A DNA stretch of 5,540 nt from Phyllobacteriaceae bacterium (lineage in GTDB: Bacteria > Pseudomonadota > Alphaproteobacteria > Rhizobiales > Ancalomicrobiaceae), in assembly GCA_012517025.1 (NCBI GenBank), contig JAAYVT010000750.1, positions 1 through 5,540 of the forward strand. The letters are read 5' to 3'. The notes below the pieces were generated by a model, which was not told the origin of the DNA, made no database searches, and saw only the letters and a program-made list of their open reading frames with translations. Position 1 is the first letter of the stretch. The number at the start of each line of letters is the position of its first letter. The translations under genes were made by a program, and so were the position numbers. Below, one piece after another: positions 5,482 to 5,540 of this stretch.

Positions 5482-5499
5482 CACCGGCCCCTCGCGCGA

Positions 5500-5540
5500 T
5501 CAAGCCTCGTCGGCGGGTTCGAACAGCTGCACCGGACCGC
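5500..5540 (-). CDS. hfq: RNA chaperone Hfq, last 12 codons only
   Basis: Reading leftward from the right edge, the minus strand gives GPVQLFEPADEA and then TGA (5500-5502). Known: alphaproteobacterial Hfq proteins end shortly after the Sm2 region with a segment of the form PG-x-PVQLFEP followed by a short acidic tail, which this matches. Hfq is a hexameric RNA-binding protein that pairs small RNAs with mRNAs. The call rests on this short stretch together with hflX directly downstream, the standard gene order. The rest of the gene is outside the window. The gap to the hflX TTG is 67 bases. Confidence 0.85.
   Translation of the reverse strand, partial: GPVQLFEPADEA

Noticed and set aside
4789..5484. 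A 231-codon minus-strand open frame starting with GTG in the hfq-hflX gap
   Set aside because: It is out of frame with HflX, low in complexity and rich in Arg and Gly. The HflX frame has strong family matches throughout.
1..5540. tRNA or rRNA genes, CRISPR arrays, insertion sequences, phage or toxin-antitoxin genes
   Set aside because: The window was scanned for repeat-spacer periodicity, terminal inverted repeats with transposase motifs and tRNA-like cloverleaf or CCA ends, and none was seen. The genes present account for nearly all of the sequence.

Overview
The window is a G+C-rich piece of bacterial chromosome. The hfq-hflX pair, the tandem-PilZ protein, and the close resemblance of the acyl-CoA ligase and dehydrogenase to alphaproteobacterial families suggest an alphaproteobacterium, probably of the Hyphomicrobiales (Rhizobiales). 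This placement comes from recalled families, not from a search.

Left part (1-2588): the 3' part of an AMP-forming acyl-CoA synthetase gene is followed by a complete FadE5/DmdC-type acyl-CoA dehydrogenase gene. Together they would activate a carboxylic acid to its CoA thioester and then introduce the 2,3-double bond. The order resembles dmdB-dmdC of DMSP/methylmercaptopropionate breakdown, but general fatty-acid oxidation is equally possible. The 156-base gap between them holds a terminator-like hairpin and two more hairpins in the dehydrogenase leader, so they may be separate transcription units. The ligase appears to lack about 50-55 residues in frame, covering core motif A6. This is the most notable anomaly in the window.

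Middle (2589-3327): a strong GC hairpin ends the dehydrogenase unit. A small divergent MerR-like regulator follows, with a dyad directly in front of its ribosome binding site. The next 96-base gap carries an 11-base-spaced direct repeat that resembles a CtrA box, and an overlapping inverted repeat.

Right part (3328-5540): a tandem PilZ-domain (c-di-GMP receptor type) gene runs rightward and overlaps by 19 bases, tail to tail, with hflX, a ribosome-associated GTPase gene on the minus strand. Upstream of hflX on the same strand, at the window edge, are the last 12 codons of hfq. hfq-hflX is a well-known conserved gene pair.

No RNA genes, insertion sequences, CRISPR arrays or phage-like genes were seen. 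No gap exceeds 300 bases. Most of the window is ordinary chromosomal housekeeping and catabolic sequence. I do not see a new multi-gene system; the points worth a second look are local ones.
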